A DNA stretch of 64,000 nt, from assembly GCF_017639205.1 (NCBI RefSeq), contig NZ_CP071139.1, positions 5,393,501-5,457,500 of the forward strand, written 5' to 3'. The translations under genes were made by a program, and so were the position numbers. Every line of letters starts with the position of its first letter. Positions within the stretch are counted from its first letter, which is position 1. This stretch comes from Streptomyces nojiriensis (GTDB lineage Bacteria > Actinomycetota > Actinomycetes > Streptomycetales > Streptomycetaceae). The notes beneath the pieces are model-generated. The model had not been told where the DNA came from. It worked only from the letters and a program-made list of their open reading frames with translations, and did not search any database. Positions 55,226 to 63,579 of this stretch are shown here, piece by piece.

Positions 55226-55276
55226 GTCTTGTTCCGCTACGGGGCAGACGGCCAACTACGGCGTACGCTGCGGCCT

Positions 55277-57124
55277 ATGTGCGGAATTGTGGGTTACGTG
55301 GGAGCGCAGTCGGCGCTCGATGTGGTCATCGCCGGACTCAAGCGGCTCGAGTACCGCGGCTACGACTCGGCCGGGGTCGCCGTGCTCGCGGACGGCGGCC
55401 TGGCGGCCGTCAAGAAGGCCGGGAAGCTCGTCAATCTGGAGAAGGAGCTGGTCGGGCACCCGCTGCCGACCGGTTCCACGGGGCTCGGGCACACCCGGTG
55501 GGCGACCCACGGCGGACCCACCGACGCCAACGCCCACCCGCACCTCGACAACTCGGGGCGCGTGGCCGTCGTGCACAACGGCATCATCGAGAACTTCGCC
55601 GCGCTCCGGGCCGAGCTGGCCGAGCGCGGACACCGGCTGGAGTCCGAGACCGACACCGAGGTCGTGGCACACCTGCTGGCGGAGCAGTTCTCGGCCACCG
55701 GCGACCTCGCGGAAGCCATGCGGCAGGTGTGCCGGCGCCTGGAAGGCGCCTTCACCCTGGTCGCCGTGCACGCCGACGAGCCGGACGTGGTGGTCGGCGC
55801 GCGCCGCAACTCGCCCCTGGTGGTGGGCGTAGGAGAGGGCGAGAACTTCCTCGCCTCGGACGTGGCCGCGTTCATCGCCCACACGCGGTCCGCGATCGAG
55901 CTGGGACAGGACCAGGTCGTCGAGCTCCGCCGCGAGGGCGTCACGGTGACCAACTTCGACGGGTCGGTCGCCACCGTGCGGGCCTACCACGTGGACTGGG
56001 ACGCCTCGGCGGCCGAGAAGGGGGGCTACGACTACTTCATGCTGAAGGAGATCGCCGAGCAGCCGAAGGCCGTCGCCGACACCCTCCTGGGCAGGATCGA
56101 CGCGAGCGGCTCGCTGACCCTGGACGAGGTGCGCATCCCCGTCTCGGTGCTCAGGGAGGTCGACAAGGTCGTGATCGTGGCGTGCGGAACGGCGTACCAC
56201 GCAGGCATGATCGCGAAGCTGGCCATCGAGCACTGGACGCGCATCCCGTGCGAGACGGAGCTGGCGAGCGAGTTCCGCTACCGCGACCCGATCCTCGACC
56301 AGCGGACGCTGGTGGTCGCGATCTCGCAGTCGGGCGAGACCATGGACACCCTGATGGCGCTGCGGCACGCGCGCGAACAGGGGGCCAAGGTGCTGGCCAT
56401 CTGCAACACGAACGGCTCGACGATCCCGCGCGAATCGGACGCCGTCCTCTACACGCACGCCGGCCCCGAGGTGGCCGTCGCCTCGACCAAGGCCTTCCTG
56501 ACGCAGCTGGTGGCCTGCTACCTGGTCGCGCTCTACCTCGGACAGGTCCGGGGCACGAAGTGGGGCGACGAGATCGAGGCCGTGATCCGGGAGCTGTCGG
56601 ACATCGCCGCCGCCGTGGACACCGTCCTGGAGACCATGGAGCCGGTACGGGAGCTCGCGCGCTCCCTCGCCGACAAGAACACCGTGCTGTTCCTGGGACG
56701 GCACGTCGGGTACCCGGTGGCGCTGGAGGGCGCGCTCAAGCTCAAGGAGCTGGCGTACATGCACGCCGAGGGCTTCGCGGCGGGCGAGCTCAAGCACGGG
56801 CCGATCGCGCTGATCGAGAAGGACCTGCCGGTGGTGGTGGTCGTCCCGTCGCCGCGCGGCCGGTCGGTACTCCACGACAAGATCGTGTCGAACATCCAGG
56901 AGATCCGGGCGCGCGGGGCGCGGACGATCGTGATCGCGGAGGAGGGTGACGAGGCGGTCGTCCCGTACGCCGACCACCTGATCCGGATCCCCGTGACACC
57001 GACGCTGCTCCAGCCGCTGGTGGCGACGGTCCCGCTGCAGGTGTTCGCGTGCGAGCTGGCCACGGCGCGCGGCAACGAGGTGGACCAGCCGCGTAACCTC
57101 GCCAAGTCGGTGACCGTGGAGTAG
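55277..57124 (+). CDS. glmS: Glutamine-fructose-6-phosphate aminotransferase
   Basis: This 615-aa enzyme makes glucosamine-6-phosphate from fructose-6-phosphate and glutamine, the entry step to amino sugars. The start is fixed by the chemistry: Met is removed to expose Cys 2 of MCGIVGYVG as the glutaminase nucleophile, so the longer frame from 55229 is wrong. The glutaminase domain spans about 1-240. Two SIS domains (about 290-425 and 455-600) form the isomerase. It ends in the usual KSVTVE. No ribosome site is visible; TACGCT lies 7 nt before the ATG. No glmS ribozyme is present. Confidence 0.97.
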   Translation: MCGIVGYVGAQSALDVVIAGLKRLEYRGYDSAGVAVLADGGLAAVKKAGKLVNLEKELVGHPLPTGSTGLGHTRWATHGGPTDANAHPHLDNSGRVAVVHNGIIENFAALRAELAERGHRLESETDTEVVAHLLAEQFSATGDLAEAMRQVCRRLEGAFTLVAVHADEPDVVVGARRNSPLVVGVGEGENFLASDVAAFIAHTRSAIELGQDQVVELRREGVTVTNFDGSVATVRAYHVDWDASAAEKGGYDYFMLKEIAEQPKAVADTLLGRIDASGSLTLDEVRIPVSVLREVDKVVIVACGTAYHAGMIAKLAIEHWTRIPCETELASEFRYRDPILDQRTLVVAISQSGETMDTLMALRHAREQGAKVLAICNTNGSTIPRESDAVLYTHAGPEVAVASTKAFLTQLVACYLVALYLGQVRGTKWGDEIEAVIRELSDIAAAVDTVLETMEPVRELARSLADKNTVLFLGRHVGYPVALEGALKLKELAYMHAEGFAAGELKHGPIALIEKDLPVVVVVPSPRGRSVLHDKIVSNIQEIRARGARTIVIAEEGDEAVVPYADHLIRIPVTPTLLQPLVATVPLQVFACELATARGNEVDQPRNLAKSVTVE

Positions 57125-57153
57125 CGGTCGCCCCAGCCAGTGGAGTTGTCGTT

Positions 57154-57522
57154 GTGATTATCGGCGTCGGGATCGACGTAGCGGAGATCGAGCGGTTCGG
57201 CGCGGCGCTGGAGCGCACCCCGAACCTGGCCGGGCGGCTCTTCGTCGACGCCGAGTTGACGCTGCCGAGCGGCGAGCGGCGCGGGATCGCCTCGCTCGCC
57301 GCGCGGTTCGCCGCCAAGGAGGCCCTCGCCAAGGCCCTCGGCGCGCCCGCCGGGCTGCTGTGGACCGACGCCGAGGTGTACGTCGAGGACAGCGGGCAGC
57401 CGCGGCTGCGGGTGTCCGGGACGGTCGAGGCGCGGGCGCTGGCGCTGGGCGTGAAGTCCTGGCACATCTCGCTCAGCCACGACGCCGGGGTCGCCTCCGC
57501 CGTGGTGATCGCAGAAGGGTAG
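57154..57522 (+). CDS. acpS: Holo-[acyl-carrier-protein] synthase
   Basis: This 122-aa enzyme transfers phosphopantetheine from CoA to the fatty-acid acyl carrier protein. The magnesium ligands are Asp 8 (GIDVAEIERF) and Glu 56 (FAAKEALAKAL). The C-terminal SLSHDAGVASAVVIAE is typical. The GTG at 57154 lies 29 nt after glmS, and the next gene follows after 10 nt, which suggests an operon. Confidence 0.95.
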   Translation: MIIGVGIDVAEIERFGAALERTPNLAGRLFVDAELTLPSGERRGIASLAARFAAKEALAKALGAPAGLLWTDAEVYVEDSGQPRLRVSGTVEARALALGVKSWHISLSHDAGVASAVVIAEG

Positions 57523-57532
57523 GGGGCGGTCC

Positions 57533-58933
57533 GTGCGAACTGCTTACAGCGTGGAGACCGTACGGGCCGCCGAGCGGGAGCTGATGGCCCGGCTTCCCGA
57601 GGGCGCCCTGATGCAGCGCGCGGCCGCCGGCCTGGCCGCCGCGTGCGCCGGGCGGCTGCGGCGGACCCGCGGCGGGGTGTACGGGGCCCGGGTCGTCCTG
57701 CTCGTCGGCCCCGGGGACAACGGCGGCGACGCGCTGTACGCGGGCGCCCGGCTGGCCCGGCGCGGGGCCGCTGTGACGGCCGTGCCGATGGACCCCGAGC
57801 GGACGCACCCGGGCGGGTCGGCCGCGCTGCGGGCCGCCGGGGGACACCTGGCGCGAGCGGTCCCGCAGCGGGCGGACCTCGTCCTGGACGGACTGCTCGG
57901 GATCGGCGGGCGGGGCGGGCTGCGCCCGGCGGCCGCGGCCCTGGTGGAGCGGATCCCGCCAGGGGTCCCCGTGGTCGCGGTGGACCTGCCGAGCGGGGTG
58001 GACGCGGACACCGGGGAGGTGGCGGGTCCGGCCGTGACGGCCGATGTGACGGTGACCTTCGGGGCGTACAAGCCCGGCCTGCTGATCGACCCCGGGGCCT
58101 CGCGGGCGGGCGCGGTGCACCTCGTGGACATCGGGCTGGAACTGCCGTCGCCGCAGGTGGAGGCCCTGCAGCACGCGGATGTGGCGGGGCTGCTGCCGGA
58201 GCCGACCGCGACGAGCGACAAGTACCGGCGGGGCGTGGTCGGGATCGTCGCCGGGTCCGCGCAGTACCCGGGCGCGGCGGTGCTCGCCGTGGCCGGAGCG
58301 CTGCGGGGCGGCGCGGGTGCGGTGCGGTACGTGGGGCCGGCGGCGGAGGCGGTGCTCGCCCGCTACCCCGAGACGCTGATCGGGCCCGGCCGGGTACAGG
58401 CGTGGGTGGTCGGCCCCGGGCTGGGCGAGGGACGCGCCGGGGAGGTCGCGGAACTGCTGGCGGGGGACGCGGCGGTGCTCGTCGACGCGGACGGGCTGCG
58501 CGGGCTGGACGCGGCGGCCCTGCGGGCCCGGAGCGCCCCCACCCTGCTGACCCCGCACGCGGGGGAGGCGGCGGCGCTGCTTGGCGTGTCGCGGGAGTCG
58601 GTGGAGGCGGGCCGGCTGGACGCCGTACGGATGCTGACGCAGCGGTACGGGGCGGCGGTGCTGCTGAAGGGCTCGACGACGCTGGTCGCCTCGGGCGGTG
58701 CAGCCGTTCGGGTGAACCCGACGGGCACCCCGTGGCTGGCCACCGCCGGCAGCGGGGACGTGCTGTCCGGGCTGACGGGCTCCCTGCTGGCGGGCGGGCT
58801 GTCCGGGGCGGACGCGGGGGCGGTGGGCGCGTACCTCCACGGCCTGGCGGCCCGCCGCGTCGGGGGCCCGCTCCTGGCCCAGCAGGTGGCCGAAGCCCTC
58901 CCGGACGCCTGGCAGGACACCCGCCACCCCTGA
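57533..58933 (+). CDS. nnr: Bifunctional NAD(P)H-hydrate epimerase / dehydratase
   Basis: This 466-aa repair enzyme restores damaged NADHX and NADPHX. The N-terminal epimerase domain (YjeF_N, about 1-210) has VLLVGPGDNGGDALYAGARL. The C-terminal kinase-like dehydratase domain (about 225-460) has the GSGDVLSGLTG motif with the catalytic Asp at about 409. The fusion is common in bacteria. The GTG at 57533 follows AGGGGGCGG. It is very GC-rich with no clear oddity. Confidence 0.93.
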   Translation: MRTAYSVETVRAAERELMARLPEGALMQRAAAGLAAACAGRLRRTRGGVYGARVVLLVGPGDNGGDALYAGARLARRGAAVTAVPMDPERTHPGGSAALRAAGGHLARAVPQRADLVLDGLLGIGGRGGLRPAAAALVERIPPGVPVVAVDLPSGVDADTGEVAGPAVTADVTVTFGAYKPGLLIDPGASRAGAVHLVDIGLELPSPQVEALQHADVAGLLPEPTATSDKYRRGVVGIVAGSAQYPGAAVLAVAGALRGGAGAVRYVGPAAEAVLARYPETLIGPGRVQAWVVGPGLGEGRAGEVAELLAGDAAVLVDADGLRGLDAAALRARSAPTLLTPHAGEAAALLGVSRESVEAGRLDAVRMLTQRYGAAVLLKGSTTLVASGGAAVRVNPTGTPWLATAGSGDVLSGLTGSLLAGGLSGADAGAVGAYLHGLAARRVGGPLLAQQVAEALPDAWQDTRHP

Positions 58934-59030
58934 CGCCGACGACCCCGGCGCGTCGGCCGCCGGACGACATGCGCCCCCGGTTTGCCCAGCCCCCGCAAGG
59001 CCGGGCGGGGGTTCTGAGAGACTGGGAGCG

Positions 59031-60167
59031 ATGAACGAGACAGCGACGCGCGTGTACGCCGAGATCGATCTTGACGCCGTACGGGAGAACGTGCGCGCAC
59101 TGCGCGAGCGGGCGCCCCGGGCAGAGTTGATGGCCGTGGTCAAGGCGAACGCCTACGGGCACGGGGCCCTGGAGTGCGCCAAGGCGGCCCAGGAGGCCGG
59201 TGCCACCTGGCTGGGGGCGGCCACGCCCGACGAGGCCCTCGCGCTCCGCGCCGCCGGGATCCAGGGGCGCCTCATGTGCTGGCTCTGGACCCCGGGCGGG
59301 CCCTGGCAGGAGGCCGTCGAGGCCGATCTCGACGTCTCCGTCAGCGGAATGTGGGCCCTCGACGAGGTGCGCGCGGCCGCCCGCGCGGCGGGCCGCACCG
59401 CCCGCATCCAGCTCAAGGCCGACACCGGCCTCGGCCGCAACGGCTGCCAGCCCGCCGACTGGGAGGCGCTGGTCGCGGCGGCCGTCGCCGCCCAGGCCGA
59501 GGGGAGCGTCCAGGTCACCGGCGTCTGGTCGCACTTCGCCTGCGCCGACGAACCCGGGCACCCCTCGATCCAGCTCCAGCTGGCCGCCTTCCGCGACATG
59601 CTCGCGTACGCCGAGAAGGAGGGCGTGGAGCCCGAGGTCCGGCACATCGCCAACTCGCCGGCCACCCTGACCCTGCCCGAGTCCCACTTCGACCTCGTGC
59701 GCTGCGGGCTGGCCGTCTACGGGGTCTCGCCCGCCCCCGAGCTCGGCACCCCGGCCCAGCTGGGCCTGCGGCCCGCGATGACCCTCAAGGCCTCCCTCGC
59801 GCTGGTCAAGACGGTCCCCGCCGGGCACGGCGTGAGCTACGGCCACCACTACGTCACCGACGCCGAGACGAACCTCGCGCTGGTGCCGGCCGGCTACGCC
59901 GACGGCATCCCGCGGCAGGCCTCGGGCCTCGGCCCGGTGCTCGTCGCCGGCAAGGTCCGCCACGTCGCCGGACGCGTCGCGATGGACCAGTTCGTGGTCG
60001 ACTTGGGGGGAGACCACGCCCGCGCGGGTGACGAGGCCGTCATCTTCGGGGACGCGGAGCGCGGTGAACCCACCGCCGAGGACTGGGCCCGGGCGGCGCA
60101 CACGATCGCGTATGAGATCGTCACCCGTATCGGTGGACGTGTGCCCCGGGTGTACCTGGGCGGCTGA
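59031..60167 (+). CDS. alr: Alanine racemase
   Basis: This 378-aa PLP enzyme makes D-alanine for peptidoglycan. The PLP Lys is 38 in VVKANAYGHG, and the catalytic Tyr is 270 (VSYGHHY). The barrel domain fills about 1-240 and the C-terminal beta domain follows. The ATG is preceded by GGGAG only 2 nt away and by GAGACT, so ribosome-site or leaderless starts are both possible. A weak GC hairpin (58990-59011) lies upstream. Confidence 0.96.
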   Translation: MNETATRVYAEIDLDAVRENVRALRERAPRAELMAVVKANAYGHGALECAKAAQEAGATWLGAATPDEALALRAAGIQGRLMCWLWTPGGPWQEAVEADLDVSVSGMWALDEVRAAARAAGRTARIQLKADTGLGRNGCQPADWEALVAAAVAAQAEGSVQVTGVWSHFACADEPGHPSIQLQLAAFRDMLAYAEKEGVEPEVRHIANSPATLTLPESHFDLVRCGLAVYGVSPAPELGTPAQLGLRPAMTLKASLALVKTVPAGHGVSYGHHYVTDAETNLALVPAGYADGIPRQASGLGPVLVAGKVRHVAGRVAMDQFVVDLGGDHARAGDEAVIFGDAERGEPTAEDWARAAHTIAYEIVTRIGGRVPRVYLGG

Positions 60168-60186
60168 GCGGAACGAGGGCGGCGGC

Positions 60187-61371
60187 GTGAGCGAGAACTG
60201 GCGCAAGGCCGGCTGGGCCGGTGCCGCCATCGGCGTGATAGCCGCGGGCGCGGCGGCCGGTGTCGCGGTCGAACGGATCACCGTCGGACGCGGCATGCGG
60301 ATGAAGGCACGCCTGGCACTCGACGCGGCCGGGGACTACGGGTCCCTGCGCGGTGCCGAGGGAATCTGCCGGGCCGAGGACGCCACCGAGCTCTACTACG
60401 AGGTCGACGAGCTCCCCGAGGACGGCAAACGGCGGCGGCTGCGGCGCAAGGCCGAGCCCCAGGCCACCGTCGTCTTCTGCCACGGCTACTGCCTCGGCCA
60501 GGACTCCTGGCACTTCCAGCGCGCCGCCCTGCGCGGCGTGGTCCGGGCGGTCTACTGGGACCAGCGCAGCCACGGCCGCAGCGCCCGCGGCCTCGCCCAG
60601 GCCGACGGCGAGCCGGTGAGCATCGACCAGCTCGGCCGGGACCTGAAGGCCGTCATCGACGCGACCGCCCCCGAGGGGCCGCTGATCCTGGTGGGTCACT
60701 CGATGGGCGGAATGACCATCATGGGATTCGCCGAGCAGTACCCCGAGACCGTCCGCGACCGCGTCGTCGGCGTGGCCCTGGTCGGCACCTCCAGCGGCCG
60801 CCTCGACGAGGTGACGTACGGGCTTCCGTCCGTCGGCATGGGAGCCGTGCGCCGACTCCTGCCGGGCGTGCTCAAGGCGCTCGGCTCCCAGGTGGAGCTG
60901 GTGGAGAAGGGCCGCCGGGCCACCGCGGACCTGTTCGCCGGAATGATCAAGATGTACTCGTTCGGCTCCCGGGACGTGGATCCCGGCGTCGCGCGGTTCG
61001 CGGAGCGGCTGATCGAGGCCACGCCCATCGACGTGGTCGCCGAGTTCTACCCGGCCTTCCAGACCCACGACAAGACCTCCGCGCTCCGGCTGTTCGCGGA
61101 CCTGCCGGTCACGGTCATCGCCGGGGACAAGGACATGATCACCCCGCCCGCGCACAGCGTCGCCATCAAGGAGGCGCTCCCCGGCGCCGACCTCGTGGTC
61201 CTGGAGTCCACCGGGCACCTGATGATGCTCGAACGCCCGGAGACCGTGACGCGGCTGCTCACCGAGCTGCTGGCGCGCACCGGGGCGGCGGCCGTCCCCG
61301 CAGCGACTAACGTTGGCGGGCATGGAAGAAGTACCGCTGGAAGCACAGCGCAGCCAGGCGCCGGCACCTGA
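60187..61371 (+). CDS. Alpha/beta hydrolase with an N-terminal membrane segment
   Basis: This 394-aa protein has a hydrophobic N-terminal segment (about 8-28, AGAAIGVIAAGAAAGVAV) that may anchor it. The hydrolase core has the nucleophile Ser 172 in GHSMGG. The acid is likely Asp 314 or 316 (GDKDM), and the His is 344 (TGHLMML). The oxyanion region FCHGYCLGQDSWHF precedes the core. The substrate is unknown; this position between alr and tsaE is widely conserved in actinobacteria as far as I recall. The last 50 nt overlap tsaE in another frame. Confidence 0.85.
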   Translation: MSENWRKAGWAGAAIGVIAAGAAAGVAVERITVGRGMRMKARLALDAAGDYGSLRGAEGICRAEDATELYYEVDELPEDGKRRRLRRKAEPQATVVFCHGYCLGQDSWHFQRAALRGVVRAVYWDQRSHGRSARGLAQADGEPVSIDQLGRDLKAVIDATAPEGPLILVGHSMGGMTIMGFAEQYPETVRDRVVGVALVGTSSGRLDEVTYGLPSVGMGAVRRLLPGVLKALGSQVELVEKGRRATADLFAGMIKMYSFGSRDVDPGVARFAERLIEATPIDVVAEFYPAFQTHDKTSALRLFADLPVTVIAGDKDMITPPAHSVAIKEALPGADLVVLESTGHLMMLERPETVTRLLTELLARTGAAAVPAATNVGGHGRSTAGSTAQPGAGT

Positions 61372-61888
61372 GGCCGCGGCCGGCGCGGAGACCCGGATCG
61401 TCATCGACTCCCCGGACGCGATGCAGGAATTGGGCCGCAGGATCGCCGCCCTGCTGCGCCCCGGCGACCTCGTCCTGCTGACCGGCGAGCTGGGCGCGGG
61501 CAAGACCACGCTCACCCGGGGCCTCGGTGAGGGCCTGGGCGTGCGCGGGGCCGTGACCTCGCCGACCTTCGTGATCGCCCGGGTGCACCCCTCGCTGACC
61601 GGCGGACCGGCGCTGGTGCACGTGGACGCGTACCGCCTGGGCGGCGGGCTGGACGAGATGGAGGACCTGGACCTCGACGTCTCGCTGCCCGAGTCGGTGG
61701 TCGTCGTGGAGTGGGGCGACGGCAAGGTGGAGGAGCTCTCAGACGACCGGCTGCACGTGGTGATCGCGCGCGCGGTCGGCCACGAGGAGGTCCTGGACGA
61801 CGTACGGGAGGTCCTCGTGCGCGGGGTCGGGTCGCGCTGGAGTGCCGGAGCCGGGCTGGACGCACTGGCCGGCGCCCTCTCGGAGTAA
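61322..61888 (+). CDS. tsaE: tRNA threonylcarbamoyladenosine biosynthesis ATPase TsaE
   Basis: This 188-aa P-loop protein works with TsaB and TsaD to transfer threonylcarbamoyl to A37 of tRNAs that read ANN codons. Walker A is GELGAGKT (55-62). The family motifs TSPTFVIARVHP and HVDAYRLGG follow, and VVVVEWGD is the late strand. I prefer ATG 61322 (MEEVPLE) to a TTG three codons earlier. The gene overlaps the hydrolase by 50 nt and has no ribosome site. Confidence 0.94.
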   Translation: MEEVPLEAQRSQAPAPEAAAGAETRIVIDSPDAMQELGRRIAALLRPGDLVLLTGELGAGKTTLTRGLGEGLGVRGAVTSPTFVIARVHPSLTGGPALVHVDAYRLGGGLDEMEDLDLDVSLPESVVVVEWGDGKVEELSDDRLHVVIARAVGHEEVLDDVREVLVRGVGSRWSAGAGLDALAGALSE

Positions 61889-61959
61889 ACGTACCGACAA
61901 CTCGTCGGCAAGATATTGCGCTGTCGGCGGCCCTCGTGGTGACATGGTACCGAGAGTTT

Positions 61960-61975
61960 CTTAGGTATGCCTAAG
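61960..61975. promoter_or_regulatory. Iron-box-like inverted repeat
   Basis: CTTAGG-TATG-CCTAAG at 61960-61975 has perfect 6-bp arms. The first 14 bases, TTAGGTATGCCTAA, resemble the start of the DtxR/DmdR iron box (consensus begins TTAGGTTAGSCTAA). The remaining third of the 19-bp consensus is not matched. It lies 29 nt before the start of the small gene at 62004. Confidence 0.4.
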
Positions 61976-62003
61976 TACGGTGTCCCGGGTCCAGGAGGCA
62001 GCC

Positions 62004-62189
62004 ATGTCGGCACCAGCAGGAGCACAGCGCGAACCCCGCCCGTCCACCGTCTCCATGTGGACGCTCCTCGCCGCCGGCGTGGCCGCCACCGCCGTCTCCA
62101 CACCGCCCGTGCGGGAGTACGCCACGCGCCCGGGCGGGCCCGTCGACACCGCACGCGAAGAGGCCGCTCCGGAATCCGAAGCGGCCTGA
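62004..62189 (+). CDS. Small predicted membrane protein, unknown function
   Basis: This 61-aa product has a short polar N-terminus, one hydrophobic segment (about 17-32, SMWTLLAAGVAATAV) and an acidic end (EEAAPESEAA). The ATG at 62004 has a good AGGAGG site at 61993-61998, which is the main reason to believe in the gene; an in-frame ATG at 61980 is less likely. I do not recognise a family. The iron-box-like repeat lies just upstream. Confidence 0.6.
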   Translation: MSAPAGAQREPRPSTVSMWTLLAAGVAATAVSTPPVREYATRPGGPVDTAREEAAPESEAA

Positions 62190-62242
62190 GCGCGGTGCGA
62201 GCGGCGCCCCGTCACCCGGTCGGGTGAAGCGAGGGCGATCCG

Positions 62243-62797
62243 TCAGGGAACGACGACGACCTTCGACGCGATCGTCGCGAAGGCCCACATCGCATCGCCG
62301 TCGGCGCGGCTCATCCGGATGCCGCCGGTCTTCTTGTTCGGGTCGGGCTCCGGCAGCGCGCCGTCCGTACGGGCGCTGAACCCGACCGCCACACCCTCCG
62401 CGGTGGCGAACCGCACGACGTGCTCGATCGGCACGCCGTCCGAGCCGGTGACCGAACCCGAGCGCGACCCGACCGTGTAGCTGCCCGGCTTGGGGTGCAC
62501 CGTGCTCGGCATCACCGTGAACGACTTCGGCGGCTGCGCGGGGTCGCCGACCAGCCACACCCGCTTCTGGCCCACCGAGTACACGACGCGCACCCCGGTG
62601 CCGGAACCCTCGGGCACCGCCGCCGGCTTCGCCGGATCCTGCTTGGCGGCCGGGCTCGCTGCGGGGGCCGGTTCCTGCACGGCGGCCTTCGGGGGACGCG
62701 CGGGCGCCGTGGCGGAAGCCTGGTAGCCGAGGAAGCCGACGACGGCCACTGCCGCGGCGGTGAGCCCGGCCACGATTCCCGAGCTGCTGCGTGCCAC
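62243..62797 (-). CDS. Secreted L,D-transpeptidase-like (YkuD-like) protein lacking catalytic residues
   Basis: This 184-aa protein starts at GTG 62797, after a GGAGAGG site; an upstream GTG at 62830 is possible. The N-terminus is a signal peptide or anchor (about 7-30). A Pro/Ala-rich linker follows, then a domain from about 69 that resembles YkuD L,D-transpeptidases. The segment GGIRMSRADGDAMWAF (158-173) matches the place where active enzymes have SHGCIRMS. Here the Cys is Gly 159 and the His is Thr 157. The upstream His of active enzymes also seems absent (AVGFSA at 137-142). It is probably a non-catalytic wall-binding or regulatory homologue. No partner is evident nearby. Confidence 0.65.
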   Translation of the reverse strand: MARSSSGIVAGLTAAAVAVVGFLGYQASATAPARPPKAAVQEPAPAASPAAKQDPAKPAAVPEGSGTGVRVVYSVGQKRVWLVGDPAQPPKSFTVMPSTVHPKPGSYTVGSRSGSVTGSDGVPIEHVVRFATAEGVAVGFSARTDGALPEPDPNKKTGGIRMSRADGDAMWAFATIASKVVVVP

Positions 62798-62916
62798 CTT
62801 GCTCCACCTCTCCGCGCCGACCGATACCACGTCCGGTACCCCGTCGAAAGGTAGCAGCCGCCCTGGTCCGAGACCGGCCGCAAGGGGTGCGGTCGCCGGA
62901 GTCGTAGGCTGTTCGC

Positions 62917-63579
62917 GTGCTCTTGCTCGCCGTAGATACCGCCACGCCCGCCGTCACCGTCGCCCTGCACGACGGTGAGTCCGTCGTCGCCGAGTCGAAC
63001 CAGGTCGACGCCCGCCGCCACGGGGAGCTCCTGCTGCCCTCCGTGGACAAGGTCCTCGCCGAGGCCGGGGTCACGCTCGAAGCCGTCACCGGCGTCGTCG
63101 TCGGTGTCGGCCCCGGCCCCTACACCGGGCTGCGCGTCGGCCTCGTCACCGCCTCCACCTTCGCCGCCGTGCTGGGCGTGCCCGTGCACGGCCTGTGCAC
63201 GCTCGACGGCCTCGCGTACGCCGCCGGGGCCGCCGGCATCGAGGGCCCCTTCACCGTCGCCACCGACGCGCGGCGCAAGGAGGTCTACTGGGCCCGGTAC
63301 GAGGACCCGCGCACGCGCGTCGGCGAGCCCGCCGTGGACCGCCCGGCGGACATCGCCGAGCAGGTCGCGGGCCTGCCCGCGGTCGGCCAGGGCGCGCTCC
63401 TGTACCCCGAGGTCTTCCAGGACGCCCGGGGCCCCGAGCACCAGTCGGCCGCGGCGCTGGCCTCGCTGGCCGCGGAACGACTGGCCGCCGGCCTGGAGTT
63501 CCTGCCTCCGACCCCGCTCTACCTGCGCCGGCCCGACGCCCAGGTACCCAAGAACTACAAGGTGGTCACCCCGCAGTGA
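62917..63579 (+). CDS. tsaB: tRNA threonylcarbamoyladenosine biosynthesis protein TsaB
   Basis: This 220-aa ASKHA-fold protein is the scaffold that dimerises with TsaD in t6A synthesis. MLLLAVDTATPAVTVAL and GVGPGPYTGLRVGLVTA (about 67-83) are typical. The zinc-binding His motif of TsaD is absent, as expected for TsaB. The GTG at 62917 has no ribosome site but TAGGCT ends 6 nt before it. The stop overlaps the next gene by 4 nt. Confidence 0.94.
   Translation: MLLLAVDTATPAVTVALHDGESVVAESNQVDARRHGELLLPSVDKVLAEAGVTLEAVTGVVVGVGPGPYTGLRVGLVTASTFAAVLGVPVHGLCTLDGLAYAAGAAGIEGPFTVATDARRKEVYWARYEDPRTRVGEPAVDRPADIAEQVAGLPAVGQGALLYPEVFQDARGPEHQSAAALASLAAERLAAGLEFLPPTPLYLRRPDAQVPKNYKVVTPQ

Noticed and set aside
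55226..55276. glmS ribozyme
   Set aside because: The gap before glmS is only about 50 nt after a terminator, too short for the ribozyme, which is mainly found in Firmicutes.
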